Shown: in pieces, positions 8,002 through 16,381 of the stretch
Layout of the letters: the number at the start of each line of letters is the position of its first letter
Numbering within the stretch: position 1 is the first letter of the stretch
Source: Dyella terrae
Lineage (GTDB): Bacteria; Pseudomonadota; Gammaproteobacteria; Xanthomonadales; Rhodanobacteraceae
Direction of reading: 5' to 3'
Length of the DNA: 64,000 nucleotides
NCBI RefSeq assembly: GCF_022394535.1
Contig: NZ_CP089414.1
Coordinates: 1,984,001-2,048,000, forward strand
Program-made: the position numbers and the translations under genes
The notes under the pieces: generated by a model
Seen by the model: the letters and a program-made list of their open reading frames with translations, nothing else
What the model was told of the DNA's origin: nothing
The model's database searches: none

Positions 8002-9263
8002 TCACACCCCGAACCTAGAGGGCGCGTAAGGGGTCGGATCCAGCGACGGCGCACCGCCACGCAGCATCGACGCCACCAGCTCACCCGTGGCCGCCGACAT
8101 GCTGACCCCGAGCATGCCATGCGCGGTGGCCAAGGTGAGATTGGACCAGCGCGAACTCGGCCCGATGATGGGTACTTCATCCACGCTCATCGGCCGCCAG
8201 CCCCACCACTCTTCCTGCACCACGGGACCTTCAGAGACATGCAGCCCCTGGGCCGCGCCTCGACGCAAAGCATCCAGACGCGTGCGATTGAGGCCTTCCG
8301 CATAACCAGAGAACTCCATGGTGCTACCCAACCGGAATCCCGTCTCCCAGGTCGTTACGCACACGGCGGCTTCGCGCAACACCAACGCATGGCGCGGCGC
8401 CAATGCGGGCCTCGAATAGGTGATCGAATAACCCTTGCCCGGCTGCATTGGCAGGCGCAGACCCAACTGGTTCGCCAACAGTGGCGACCACGCACCGAGC
8501 GCCATCACGACACGGTCGCCACGGAACACACCGCGCGTGGTGCGGACATGATCGATACGATCCTGCTGCGTGCCGAATTGGTCGATGCGCGCCCCCGATT
8601 CGATCACCCCCCCCCCATGGCCTGCACGCGATCCGCAAGTTCGGCGGCGTAGCGGTCCGGCCGCAGGCGTGCGTCGCCGGGATGGAACAGGCCACCGACG
8701 ACACCCGGTTTCAGCGCAGGCTCCCGGGCCTCCACATCGTCGCCATGCCATCGCTCAACGGCGATGCCGAGGCGATCGAGCACGTCGGCATGGTGTCGTT
8801 GGTCGGCATGTAAGGCCTTGTCGGTGCGATAGACATACAGCTCGCCTTCTTCACCGAATTCGCAATCGAAGCGCTCGTTGCGCACGAGCTCCGCGAGCAA
8901 CCGACGCGAGTGCTGCAGGATGGCCGAACGCGCGTGCGCCGCGTGTTCGAAGTCGCGCCAATTGCAGTGGCGGGCAAAACCGAGCAGCCAGCGGAAACGC
9001 GGTCCATCGAAACGTGGATTGAGGTAAAGCGGTGCATCCGCCCTGAGCATCGAGCGCAGTGCAACGCCGAGCGTGCCCGGCATGGCCAGGGGTGGGGCGT
9101 GGCTAGGGGTGATCGTTCCACAATTGCCGTGCGAACTTCCGCAGCCCGGGTTACCCTGCTCCAAAATCCGCACGGTAGCCCCGGACTTCAGCAGGAAGTA
9201 AGCGCAGGCCAGGCCGATAACGCCGCCGCCAAGAATCAACACATCGCTGCGTGAAGCATCCAT
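8002..9263 (-). pseudogene. DadA-like D-amino acid dehydrogenase, frameshifted at a G10 tract
   Basis: Two reading frames together make one FAD-dependent amino acid dehydrogenase of about 418 residues. The first frame (8604-9263) starts with the FAD motif LGGGVIGLACAYFLL and ends MGGG-stop. The second continues with VIESGARIDQF, the PGKGYSITY motif and the C-terminal WWGWRPMSVDEVPIIGP. The break lies in ten C bases at 8607-8616 (G10 on the coding strand); eight or eleven G would restore one frame. The call is therefore a disrupted gene, a phase-variable gene, or a sequencing error in a homopolymer. The enzyme would pass electrons from D-amino acids to the respiratory chain at the inner membrane. 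Confidence 0.85.
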
Positions 9264-9338
9264 CTGGTTATTGTAGCGTTCCGCCCCTAACCCCGAGGGT
9301 TCAGCGCGATGGGTAAGTCAGAAGTGAAGTCCGGCAGG

Positions 9339-10658
9339 ATGATGTACAAGTGGCGTGCCCTACTGACTTTGGCGATGGCCACGGTTGCGTGTGCGGCGGC
9401 GTCCGCGCAGCAGTCCGCCACGTCGGCGCAGACCGCACCTACCCCGGAGACGCCGATCCGGGCATCCAGCGCCATAACGGTAAAGCGCGACTTGTTCGAA
9501 GAGTCGGCTCATCTAAAGAACGATCTGGCGCGCTATTCGTACCTGCGCGAGGTCATGCCGCAACTCACCAAGGACGATCGACTGATCGACCAGCAGTTGC
9601 TTGCCACCGTCGAGGACGAGCTTGGCCTGTATGACGAGGCCATGTTGGACTTCCCGTTCGACAACCGCGTACAGACACCCGTCCCACTACCGTCGCCGGG
9701 TGACTGGGCGGCCGCTGACGCGGCGACAGAGATCGCCAAGCTCGCCACTGACCGCCGCATCGTGATGGTCAACGAGGCACATCACGACGCGCACACTCGC
9801 GAGCTTACGCTGGCCTTGCTACCGAAGCTGCGCGCGGAAGGCTTCACCTATTTCGCTGCCGAAGCGTTGGTCAATAGCGATACCGACCTGATGAAGCGCG
9901 GCTACCCCATTGCCAGTAGCGGCAGCGAATACCTGCATGAACCTCTCTACGGCCAGATCATCCGCGAAGCGATCCGCCTGGGCTTCAAGGTGGTGGCTTA
10001 TGAATCCGATGCCGATGCGTTGTCTGACCGCGAAGCTGGTCAGGCAAAGTTGCTCTATCGCGAGGTCTTCAAGAACGACCCCAACGCCCGCCTGTTCGTG
10101 CACGCCGGCTATGCACACATCGACAAAGCGGTGGGCAATCTGGGCAAGACCATCAAACCCATGGCAATGCAGCTCAAGCAGCTGACGGGTTTCGACCCGC
10201 TGTCGGTCGACCAGACGCGTTGGCGCGACATTGGGCCCATGCCCAAGAAGGACCTGTACAACCAGTTGATTGCAGCCTTCCCGGTCGACAAGCCGTCGGT
10301 GTTGCTCAGCCGGCAGAGCGGCAGCGTGTGGGCGTCCGACCCGGACCGTCATGACGTCGACGTGATTCTCCCGCCCTCCGGACACCAGCGCCGGCCACAC
10401 TGGCTGGCACTGGGTGGTGCACGGGAAACGCGGGTGATTTCGAGCGACATCTGCCAACGACAGCTTCCCTGCGTCGTGGAAGCCCGATTCGCCAAAGAGA
10501 GCGACGACGCCACTCCTGCAGACCGTTATGTTTTTACCGCCAACGACACCATGAATTCACTTTACCTGTGGCCGGGCGAGTACAAGATCACCAGCCGTGA
10601 CCGCGACGATCGCAAGGTCGGCGAACACAACCTCACGGTAGGCGCACCCGGCTCATGA
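9339..10658 (+). CDS. Exported EreA/ChaN-like protein of unknown function
   Basis: About 439 residues. The chosen ATG at 9339 follows GGCAGG and begins the signal peptide (MMYKWRALLTLAMATVACAAASAQ); an ATG at 9309 is an alternative. The central domain (about residues 130-300) reads IVMVNEAHHDAHTREL, then YFAAEALV, VVAYESDAD and LFVHAGYAHIDKA. This His/Glu layout recalls the EreA/ChaN-like and TraB-like fold, whose members include hydrolases and haem-binding lipoproteins. The C-terminal ~110 residues do not match that fold. I do not recognise the exact family; periplasmic location is inferred from the signal peptide. Confidence 0.7.
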   Translation: MMYKWRALLTLAMATVACAAASAQQSATSAQTAPTPETPIRASSAITVKRDLFEESAHLKNDLARYSYLREVMPQLTKDDRLIDQQLLATVEDELGLYDEAMLDFPFDNRVQTPVPLPSPGDWAAADAATEIAKLATDRRIVMVNEAHHDAHTRELTLALLPKLRAEGFTYFAAEALVNSDTDLMKRGYPIASSGSEYLHEPLYGQIIREAIRLGFKVVAYESDADALSDREAGQAKLLYREVFKNDPNARLFVHAGYAHIDKAVGNLGKTIKPMAMQLKQLTGFDPLSVDQTRWRDIGPMPKKDLYNQLIAAFPVDKPSVLLSRQSGSVWASDPDRHDVDVILPPSGHQRRPHWLALGGARETRVISSDICQRQLPCVVEARFAKESDDATPADRYVFTANDTMNSLYLWPGEYKITSRDRDDRKVGEHNLTVGAPGS

Positions 10659-10754
10659 CAGCCGGAGACCCTACTTAGTGTGATCACTCACAACTTTCCT
10701 CCAACTCATTGATTTGATAACCTCGGGCTCGTCTCAAGCAAAGGGGATTACGAG

Positions 10755-11327
10755 ATGCGCCCGGAGTTTGCCGTTCTAACCAACCGCCGGTTGGTTTCCT
10801 GGCGCATGGCCCGCACCACCCTGCTCGCCTCCGCCGTGCTCCTATTGGCCGCCTGCGCCAGCAACAGTCGGCGTCCGGAACCGACCTACAAAGACTCGCG
10901 TTCTTCATTGGCCAACCTGCCGGCCCGCGCTCCCACCGGTGCGGCAGGTACCGCCAATGACGTGCTGTTTCGCGCCATTGCCCTGGTAGGCACTCCTTAT
11001 CGCTGGGGCGGAAACACGCCTGACGGCGGTTTCGATTGCAGCGGCTTGGTCGACTACATCTACCGCAATGCAGCCGGGCTGACCCTGCCCCACAGCTCCC
11101 GCGAGATGTCCCAGCTGACCGGGCCGCGGGTCGGCCAGATGACCGACCTGGTCAGTGGTGACCTGGTCTTCTTCGGCGGCTCCGGCGGCATCAGCCACGT
11201 GGGCGTTTACGTCGGCAAGGGCCGTTTTGTTCACGCCCCCAACAGCGGCGGCACCGTGCGGCTGGACGATATCGACGGCCCGTATTGGAAAGACCACTTC
11301 GCCTTCGGCAAACGCCTGCTGGACTGA
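10755..11327 (+). CDS. NlpC/P60-family peptidoglycan hydrolase lipoprotein
   Basis: 190 residues. After a charged N terminus comes a lipoprotein signal ending LLLAAC with Cys34 as the lipid site. The NlpC/P60 domain fills the C-terminal half and carries Cys95 in FDCSGLVDY, His148 in ISHVGVYVG and His160 in FVHAPNSGG. This is the Cys-His-His triad of gamma-D-glutamyl-meso-DAP endopeptidases such as Spr/MepS. The ATG at 10755 has AAGGGGA eight bases upstream; a shorter start at 10806 would also keep the signal. It probably acts on peptidoglycan from the outer membrane. Confidence 0.88.
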   Translation: MRPEFAVLTNRRLVSWRMARTTLLASAVLLLAACASNSRRPEPTYKDSRSSLANLPARAPTGAAGTANDVLFRAIALVGTPYRWGGNTPDGGFDCSGLVDYIYRNAAGLTLPHSSREMSQLTGPRVGQMTDLVSGDLVFFGGSGGISHVGVYVGKGRFVHAPNSGGTVRLDDIDGPYWKDHFAFGKRLLD

Positions 11328-11506
11328 CGGGGCGCCTCACGACCTTTCCTGCTGTGTAGAAGCGCGCTTGCGCCTGGTCCGCCGGCCCCAGCGGCGACGG
11401 TAGCGACATGGACTGACGCTTCACCGACCCGAGCGCATCCTCCGACCCTTTCTGGCTCCGAGTACCCCACGGTCGCGCCTTAGGCTCTGCCTATGGCATC
11501 GATTGA

Positions 11507-11534
11507 AAAATTGAATTGTACACAATTTAATTTT
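11507..11534. promoter_or_regulatory. OhrR operator upstream of ohrR-ohr
   Basis: Near-perfect inverted repeat with 13-base arms: AAAATTGAATTGT at 11507-11519 and ACAATTTAATTTT at 11522-11534, two bases between and one mismatch. It matches the known OhrR operator pattern CAATT-AATTG repeated as a palindrome. It lies 18 bases before the ohrR ATG, so OhrR would repress its own operon. It is strikingly AT-rich against the surrounding sequence. Confidence 0.8.
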
Positions 11535-11552
11535 GCACTTAGGATTTATCCC

Positions 11553-12012
11553 ATGAACCGGAAGCCCACACCCAATCACCTCCTGCTCGACCAGCAACTC
11601 TGCTTTGCCCTGTATGCCGCGTCCCGCTCAGTCACGAGTCTATACCGCCCGCTGCTGGACCCGCTGGGACTGACCTATCCGCAATACCTGGTGATGCTGG
11701 TGTTGTGGGAGCAGGACGGCCTGACAGTGCGGGAGTTGGGCCAACGCCTCCAACTCGACTCGGGCACGCTTACCCCCCCTGCTCAAACGCCTGCAGACAG
11801 CTGGACTGGTCAGCCGGCAACGCCGCAAGGAAGACGAACGCGAAGTGGACATCCGCCTCACCGACACCGGCCTCGCCCTACGCGAACAGGCCAGTGGGAT
11901 TCCCGAATGCCTCGCACAGTGCATGCAGCTGTCACTCGACCAGATGCAGAGCCTGCGCGATGAACTAAAGCGACTCACCCGACAGATCCAACTCTCCCAA
12001 CGCGAGGACTGA
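11553..12012 (+). pseudogene. ohrR: Organic hydroperoxide sensor repressor OhrR, +1 frameshift
   Basis: MarR-family repressor that senses organic peroxides through an N-terminal cysteine (Cys17 in DQQLCFALY). The first frame runs through the winged-helix region to LDSGTLTP. Then seven C bases at 11773-11779 shift the frame; six C would give [14 protein letters not shown] and on through [16 protein letters not shown] to a TGA at 12010-12012. The restored protein has the normal length of about 152 residues. As written, the product lacks the wing and dimer helices. Either the repressor is broken, which would derepress ohr, or a base was miscalled. ohr starts three bases after the stop. Confidence 0.85.
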
Positions 12013-12015
12013 ACC

Positions 12016-12444
12016 ATGAACATCAGCAAGATTCTCTATACCGCCACCGCCACCGTGCACGGCGGCCGCGAAGGCCACGCCAAGAGCGACGACGGCGTCC
12101 TCGACCTGCAGTTGGTCGTGCCGAAGGGCCTGGGTGGCCCGGGCGGCCACGGCAGCAACCCGGAACAGCTGTTTGCCGCCGGTTACGCGGCCTGTTTCGA
12201 AGGCGCAGTGCGTTTCGTAGCCCGCCAGAAGGGCGTGACGTTGAAGGATGCTTCGGTCACAGCGCACGTGGGCATCGGCCCGCGCGAGCCGACCGGCTTT
12301 GGTATCGCGGTGAAGTTGGAAGTGAGCTTGCCGGGTGTTGATCGCGCTGAGGCGCAGGAGCTGGTGGATACGGCGCATCGCGACATCTGCCCGTATTCGC
12401 ATGCGACGCGCGGTAATGTGGATGTGGACATCACGCTCGTCTGA
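12016..12444 (+). CDS. ohr: Organic hydroperoxide resistance protein Ohr
   Basis: 142-residue OsmC/Ohr-family thiol peroxidase that reduces organic and lipid hydroperoxides. Both catalytic cysteines are present: Cys60 in YAACFEGA and Cys125 in DICPYSHATRGNV, along with the family stretch GGPGGHGSNPEQLFAAGY. It starts three bases after the ohrR stop, so it is transcribed from the promoter under the operator at 11507-11534. The protein itself is complete. Confidence 0.96.
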   Translation: MNISKILYTATATVHGGREGHAKSDDGVLDLQLVVPKGLGGPGGHGSNPEQLFAAGYAACFEGAVRFVARQKGVTLKDASVTAHVGIGPREPTGFGIAVKLEVSLPGVDRAEAQELVDTAHRDICPYSHATRGNVDVDITLV

Positions 12445-12587
12445 GCGGGTTTCCCTTGATGTAAGCGATGGCGGCGCCTTAAGGGGCGCCGTTATTGTTT
12501 GTGGTGGCGTTCGTTCCGGCTTTGATTGTCGTCATGGTGCATTCGGGTTGAGCGACGCTAAAGCGCGCAGAACTCGCTGGCTCTACT

Positions 12588-13541
12588 CCCTCTCCCCTTG
12601 GGGGGAGAGGGTTGGGGTGAGGGGTGAGGGTTGGTGCTCGCCGCACCGTTTCATCTTTGCCGTCATCCCGGCGCAGGCCGGGATCCAGTGACTTTGCGCT
12701 AGGTTGTCGCGTGGTGGCGACCTGGCTCGCCTGCGGCGGGCTTTCGACCTCCTACCGGAGGCCGAGTCACTTTTCTTTGCTTGCCGAAGAAAAGTAACCC
12801 AAAGAAAGGGCACCCCCACTTGGCGCTGGCCGATGAAGCCGGCCAGTTCGTGAGGGGCGGCCGGGCTTTTCGACGGGGCTCCTGCCCCGGCGAAAAGGGA
12901 TCGGCGTCCTGCCGATCCCCCTGCGGGCCTTCTCGTCCACCCCTCACCGCCGCACAGGGGGCCCGAGGGTCAAAGGCGAAAGCGGACGGCTCGCGCAGCT
13001 TTGCTGCACATCGCATCGCGGCAGGTCGCATTGCTCCTGCTCTAGCGCAGAAAGCCAAGGCAGATGAACGATGCCGTTACGTGGCGAGTTCTCCACACCG
13101 GTCGGGAAGCGTAGCGAAGCCTGCTTTAAGTCCTCTCCGCATCGGCGCGTTGCGAAGCGCTTCGAACTACCCGCTGTGTCCCACGGGACTAGCTTCGCGT
13201 CGTATAGGCGAAGGTTGCCAAGCAACAACCTGCCTCAAGCGCTCGGGCTTTTCCCTGCAGAATGCTGCGGGCGTTGGCCTGTCAGGCCATTTCTTTGGGC
13301 CAACAAAGAAAAGTGACTCGAGCGTCCCACGGGACTAGCTTCGCGTCGTCGGCAGACGATCGAAACGCCCGCTGCGTAAGCGGCCAGACGCAGTAGCGCA
13401 CGAGGCGACAGCCGACCACTGACGACACTGGATCCCGGCCCTTGCCCCTTTTGTGGGGTACGCAGGGATGGCGGCTTAGAAGAAACGATGAGGCTAGATT
13501 GACCCCTCACCCCAACCCTCTCCCCAAAGGGGCGAGGGAGA
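12588..13541. repeat. Composite nested inverted-repeat element, copy A
   Basis: A 954-base gene-free element between the convergent ohr and slyD. Its ends are inverted repeats (CTCTCCCC...GGTTGGGGTGAGGGG on the left, CCCCTCACCCCAACC...on the right). Inside these lie a second pair (GTCATCCCGG...GGGATCCAGTG at about 12662-12690, answered by CACTGGATCCCGG at about 13425) and a third pair (CGAGTCACTTTTCTTTG near 12761, answered by CAAAGAAAAGTGACTCG near 13303). The core has many short hairpins such as GGCCGGCC and GGGATCGGC/GCCGATCCC. An inverted copy lies at 22777-23884. Open frames here are low-complexity and are not called genes. Confidence 0.85.
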
Positions 13542-13583
13542 AAGAAGGAGCCGAGCTCCCCTGCCCCCTCTACCAACCTCCAA

Positions 13584-13612
13584 CAAAAAAGCCGCCCCTG
13601 ACGGAGCGGCTT
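13584..13612 (-). terminator. Rho-independent terminator after slyD
   Basis: Read on the minus strand, AAGCCGC at 13606-13612 pairs with GCGGCTT at 13589-13595, followed by six T. It lies 48 bases after the slyD stop. Confidence 0.75.
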
Positions 13613-13623
13613 CACGAGCCTAA

Positions 13624-13649
13624 CCCCTCTCCCCAAAGGAGAGAGGGGG
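13624..13649. repeat. Isolated CTCTCCCC hairpin unit
   Basis: CCCCTCTCC at 13624-13632 pairs with GGAGAGAGGGG at 13639-13649. It is the same short module that forms the outer ends of the composite repeats at 12588-13541 and 22777-23884, here alone between slyD and its terminator. Confidence 0.6.
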
Positions 13650-13659
13650 AAAAGGGCTA

Positions 13660-14145
13660 TCAGTGCGCCTCAGCACCCGGCGGATGCGCATGACCATGCG
13701 CAATCTCTTCCTCGGTACCGTCACGCACTTCATTAATGGTCACATCGAAGTTCAGCGTCTTGCCCGACATCGGGTGGTTCAAGTCCACATCGACCGTGCT
13801 CATGCCCACCTTCTGCACCACCACCACGCGGTGGCCGCCTTCCTTCAGCGCCAGCACGGTAGTCATACCCGGCTTGAGCTTGGCAGCCTGCTGGAAGTAC
13901 TTCTTCGGCACGCGCTGGGTCATGCCTTCCTGGCGCTCGCCGTAGCCTTCGGCCGCCGCCACTTCGACCTGCAGATTCTCGCCTGCTTCGTGGCCTTCCA
14001 GTGCCTTTTCCAGGCCCGGAATCAGCTGGCCATAGCCGAGCAGAATCCACAGCGGTTCGTTGCGGTCGAGGGAGCTCTCGACCTTTTCACCGTCCACCGT
14101 CAGCGTGTAGTGGAGCGAGATGACCTTGTCCTTGCCAGCCTTCAT
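13660..14145 (-). CDS. slyD: FKBP-type peptidyl-prolyl isomerase SlyD
   Basis: 161-residue SlyD: an FKBP domain interrupted by the insert-in-flap chaperone domain. Family signatures are VISLHYTLTVDGE, LGYGQLIPGLEKALEG, the EGYGERQEG loop and LNFDVTINEVRDGTEEE. The C-terminal metal-binding tail is short, with His residues in HGHAHPPGAEAH, compared with the long His/Cys tail of E. coli SlyD. It works as a cytosolic prolyl isomerase and chaperone and may bind nickel weakly. It is a single gene with its own terminator. Confidence 0.93.
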   Translation of the reverse strand: MKAGKDKVISLHYTLTVDGEKVESSLDRNEPLWILLGYGQLIPGLEKALEGHEAGENLQVEVAAAEGYGERQEGMTQRVPKKYFQQAAKLKPGMTTVLALKEGGHRVVVVQKVGMSTVDVDLNHPMSGKTLNFDVTINEVRDGTEEEIAHGHAHPPGAEAH

Positions 14146-14193
14146 TGCATGTCTCGTGATGGATCAAACCCCCAATGCTACCAGCCTGCCCGG

Positions 14194-15438
14194 CTACTCG
14201 CCCGTGTCGGGCCGGGTCTGCCCGAAGCGTACGCCCCGCGCCTCCGGCCCTACCCAGGCCAGGAAAGCCAGCAGCAGGGCCACGGCGGCGATCCAGGCAG
14301 ACATAGCGAACGCCAGATTCCCGCCTCGCCAGTTCGCGATCCAGTGCTGTGCGTTGGCCGTGACCGCCGCCAGCAGGTTGCCGGTCTGGTAGGCGAAGCC
14401 CGGTAGCGTCCCGCGCATGCCCTCAGGCGACAGCTCATTGAGGTGCGTTGGCACCACGCCCCACGCGCCCTGCACCATCACCTGAATCAGGAAGGCACCC
14501 AGGGCCAGCGCTGGCAGCGAAGCGCCATACATCCACAACGGAATCACCGGTATCGCGAGCAGCGCGGCGAGGATGATGGCCCGCCGACGCCCGATACGCT
14601 CAGACAGCGCGCCGAAGAACAGCCCGCCCACCAGTGCGCCGAGATTGAGCATGGCCACCAGCATGAAGGCCGCCCCCGAGCCGGTCGGCAAGTGCAGGCT
14701 TTCCTCTTCGAAGGTGTGGTACAGATCCTGCGAGCCGTGGCTGAACATGTTGAACGCCGCCATCAACACCATGAGGTAGATGGCGAGCTTCCAATGGCCC
14801 CGCATGGATTCGAGCAGCCCCTTCTTGTCCTGCGCCGCACGCTCCTGCTGCCACACCTCGGACTCGGGCACGGAGCGGCGGATGTACAGCACCAGCAACG
14901 CCGGCGCCGCACCGACCACGAACAGGCCACGCCAGCCGATGTGATCCACCAACAGCCAGTTCACCAAGGCCGCCAGGAAAAAACCGACGGGATAGCCGCT
15001 TTGCAGCAGACCCGACACAACACCACGTGCCTTGGCGGGAATGGACTCCATCGCCAGCGATGCACCGATGCCCCATTCGCCACCCATGGCGACGCCGAAT
15101 AGGAACCGGAGCACCAGCAACATGGTGAGCGAGGCGGAAAACGCGGTGGCTAGCTCGAATATGGAAAACAGGATCACGTCGAGCATCAGGATCGGGCGTC
15201 GCCCAAAACGATCGGCCAGCCGTCCGAACAACAACGCACCCAGCGGTCGCGCCGCCAGCGTGAGGAACAGCCCGGTGATCACATGCCCCTGGTCGGAATG
15301 AAACTCCTTCGCCACCGCCACGATGACGAAAGTAAGCAGAAAGTAGTCGAAGGCATCTAGCGTCCAGCCGAGAAAGCTGGCCAGCACGGTATGACGCTGG
15401 GTGGTGGTGAGCTCCCGAAGGGGCGCAAGTGGCGACAT
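14194..15438 (-). CDS. MFS transporter, metabolite:H+ symporter (NanT/JEN-like)
   Basis: 414 residues with about twelve membrane segments. It has the MFS motif GRLADRFGRRP in loop 2-3 and GALSERIGRRRA in loop 8-9, and the FDYFLLTFV segment of helix 1 that is shared by the sialate/lactate carrier subgroup. AMGGEWGIGASL in helix 4 is also typical of the carboxylate:H+ symporters. The substrate is probably an organic acid; no neighbouring catabolic gene narrows it. The ATG at 15438 gives the usual short N-terminal tail (MSPLAPLRELTTTQRH). Confidence 0.85.
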   Translation of the reverse strand: MSPLAPLRELTTTQRHTVLASFLGWTLDAFDYFLLTFVIVAVAKEFHSDQGHVITGLFLTLAARPLGALLFGRLADRFGRRPILMLDVILFSIFELATAFSASLTMLLVLRFLFGVAMGGEWGIGASLAMESIPAKARGVVSGLLQSGYPVGFFLAALVNWLLVDHIGWRGLFVVGAAPALLVLYIRRSVPESEVWQQERAAQDKKGLLESMRGHWKLAIYLMVLMAAFNMFSHGSQDLYHTFEEESLHLPTGSGAAFMLVAMLNLGALVGGLFFGALSERIGRRRAIILAALLAIPVIPLWMYGASLPALALGAFLIQVMVQGAWGVVPTHLNELSPEGMRGTLPGFAYQTGNLLAAVTANAQHWIANWRGGNLAFAMSAWIAAVALLLAFLAWVGPEARGVRFGQTRPDTGE

Positions 15439-15583
15439 GGGCTACTCCATCGTGAAGCGGGCGACGAAGGCGCCAAGCGAACCATCACCGCCGCCACAGC
15501 GCAAGGCCGACCATCGCAGGGTGTGGCACCCAACAGAAAAGACATGCTGGCCTTCACATCGCGCAACCACGGCGTGGGCTCAC

Positions 15584-16249
15584 ATGTCCTGCATGGACGC
15601 CGCCCTCTACCGCATCGCCAACTCCTACGACCACTGGCTTCAGCGCCGCTATGTCAAGAGCAAGCTGGCAGCGGATCCCGCGTATGCAGCCACGGCGGCC
15701 CTGGTCATGGGTCGGCCAATGCCGTTGCTCGACATCGGTTGCGGCATTGGGCTACTCGGCCAGTACTTGCATACGCACGGAGCGGTCACGCGCTACCTGG
15801 GCGTGGACAGCGACCTACGCAAGATCGAGGCAGGCAACCGCGCCCTGCACCTCTCCGGGCTGGGCAACGCCCTGCATTTAGCCCACGCTGACGGCACGGC
15901 GCGGCAACCCATACGCGGCCACGTCGCCCTGCTCGACGTGTTGCACTACCTGCCGCAGGAAGGTCAACGCGCCTTGCTCGACAACGCTGTGGCCCACCTC
16001 GCCCCCGGCGGCCTACTGGTGATCCGCAACGTGCTTCGCGAACGCAGCTTGCGCTACGCCATGACGCGCATCTCCGAGTTCTTTCTGCGCACCAGTGGCT
16101 GGATGCGGGTCGGTGCACAGCACTATCCCAGCGAAGAGGAATTGCGCACCCCGTTGGAGGCAGCAGGGTTAGCGGTGAGCGTCCGTTCACTGCACGGAAA
16201 AACGCCCTTTGACTGCTACCTGCTGGTGGCGGAGCGGGCGCCACGCTGA
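15584..16249 (+). CDS. Class I SAM-dependent methyltransferase
   Basis: 221 residues from the ATG at 15584 (MSCMDAALYRIANSYDHW); ATG 15593 is an alternative. Motif I is PLLDIGCGIGLLGQYL, the acidic residue of motif II is in LGVDSD, and motif IV is VALLDVLHYLP, followed by LAPGGLLVIRN. These give a small-molecule or lipid methyltransferase fold. The substrate is unknown. It is divergent from the MFS gene and lies 132 bases before rhlE, with no clear operon partner. Confidence 0.82.
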   Translation: MSCMDAALYRIANSYDHWLQRRYVKSKLAADPAYAATAALVMGRPMPLLDIGCGIGLLGQYLHTHGAVTRYLGVDSDLRKIEAGNRALHLSGLGNALHLAHADGTARQPIRGHVALLDVLHYLPQEGQRALLDNAVAHLAPGGLLVIRNVLRERSLRYAMTRISEFFLRTSGWMRVGAQHYPSEEELRTPLEAAGLAVSVRSLHGKTPFDCYLLVAERAPR

Positions 16250-16381
16250 ACCGCCGATAGACGGGCCAAGCAGGCTGCCGGCATTTACGCTATACTTCGC
16301 GGTCACGACCCTCGCGTCGTCCCTCCCCCTTGAATAATGCAACACGGTTCTTGAACGCTCCGGGTTGCTCTGGAGCTTCCC

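Noticed and set aside
13081..13320. Possible CRISPR-like or tandem repeats in the GC-rich gap
   Set aside because: The repeats are nested inverted units and not evenly spaced direct repeats; no cas genes are present.
12699..13338. Open frames inside repeat copy A (for example a 185-codon plus-strand frame at 12781-13338)
   Set aside because: They translate the repeat itself. Peptides such as KKSNPKKGHP and TKKSDSSVPRD recur in the inverted copy at 22777-23884, in several frames and on both strands, with no ribosome site or domain.
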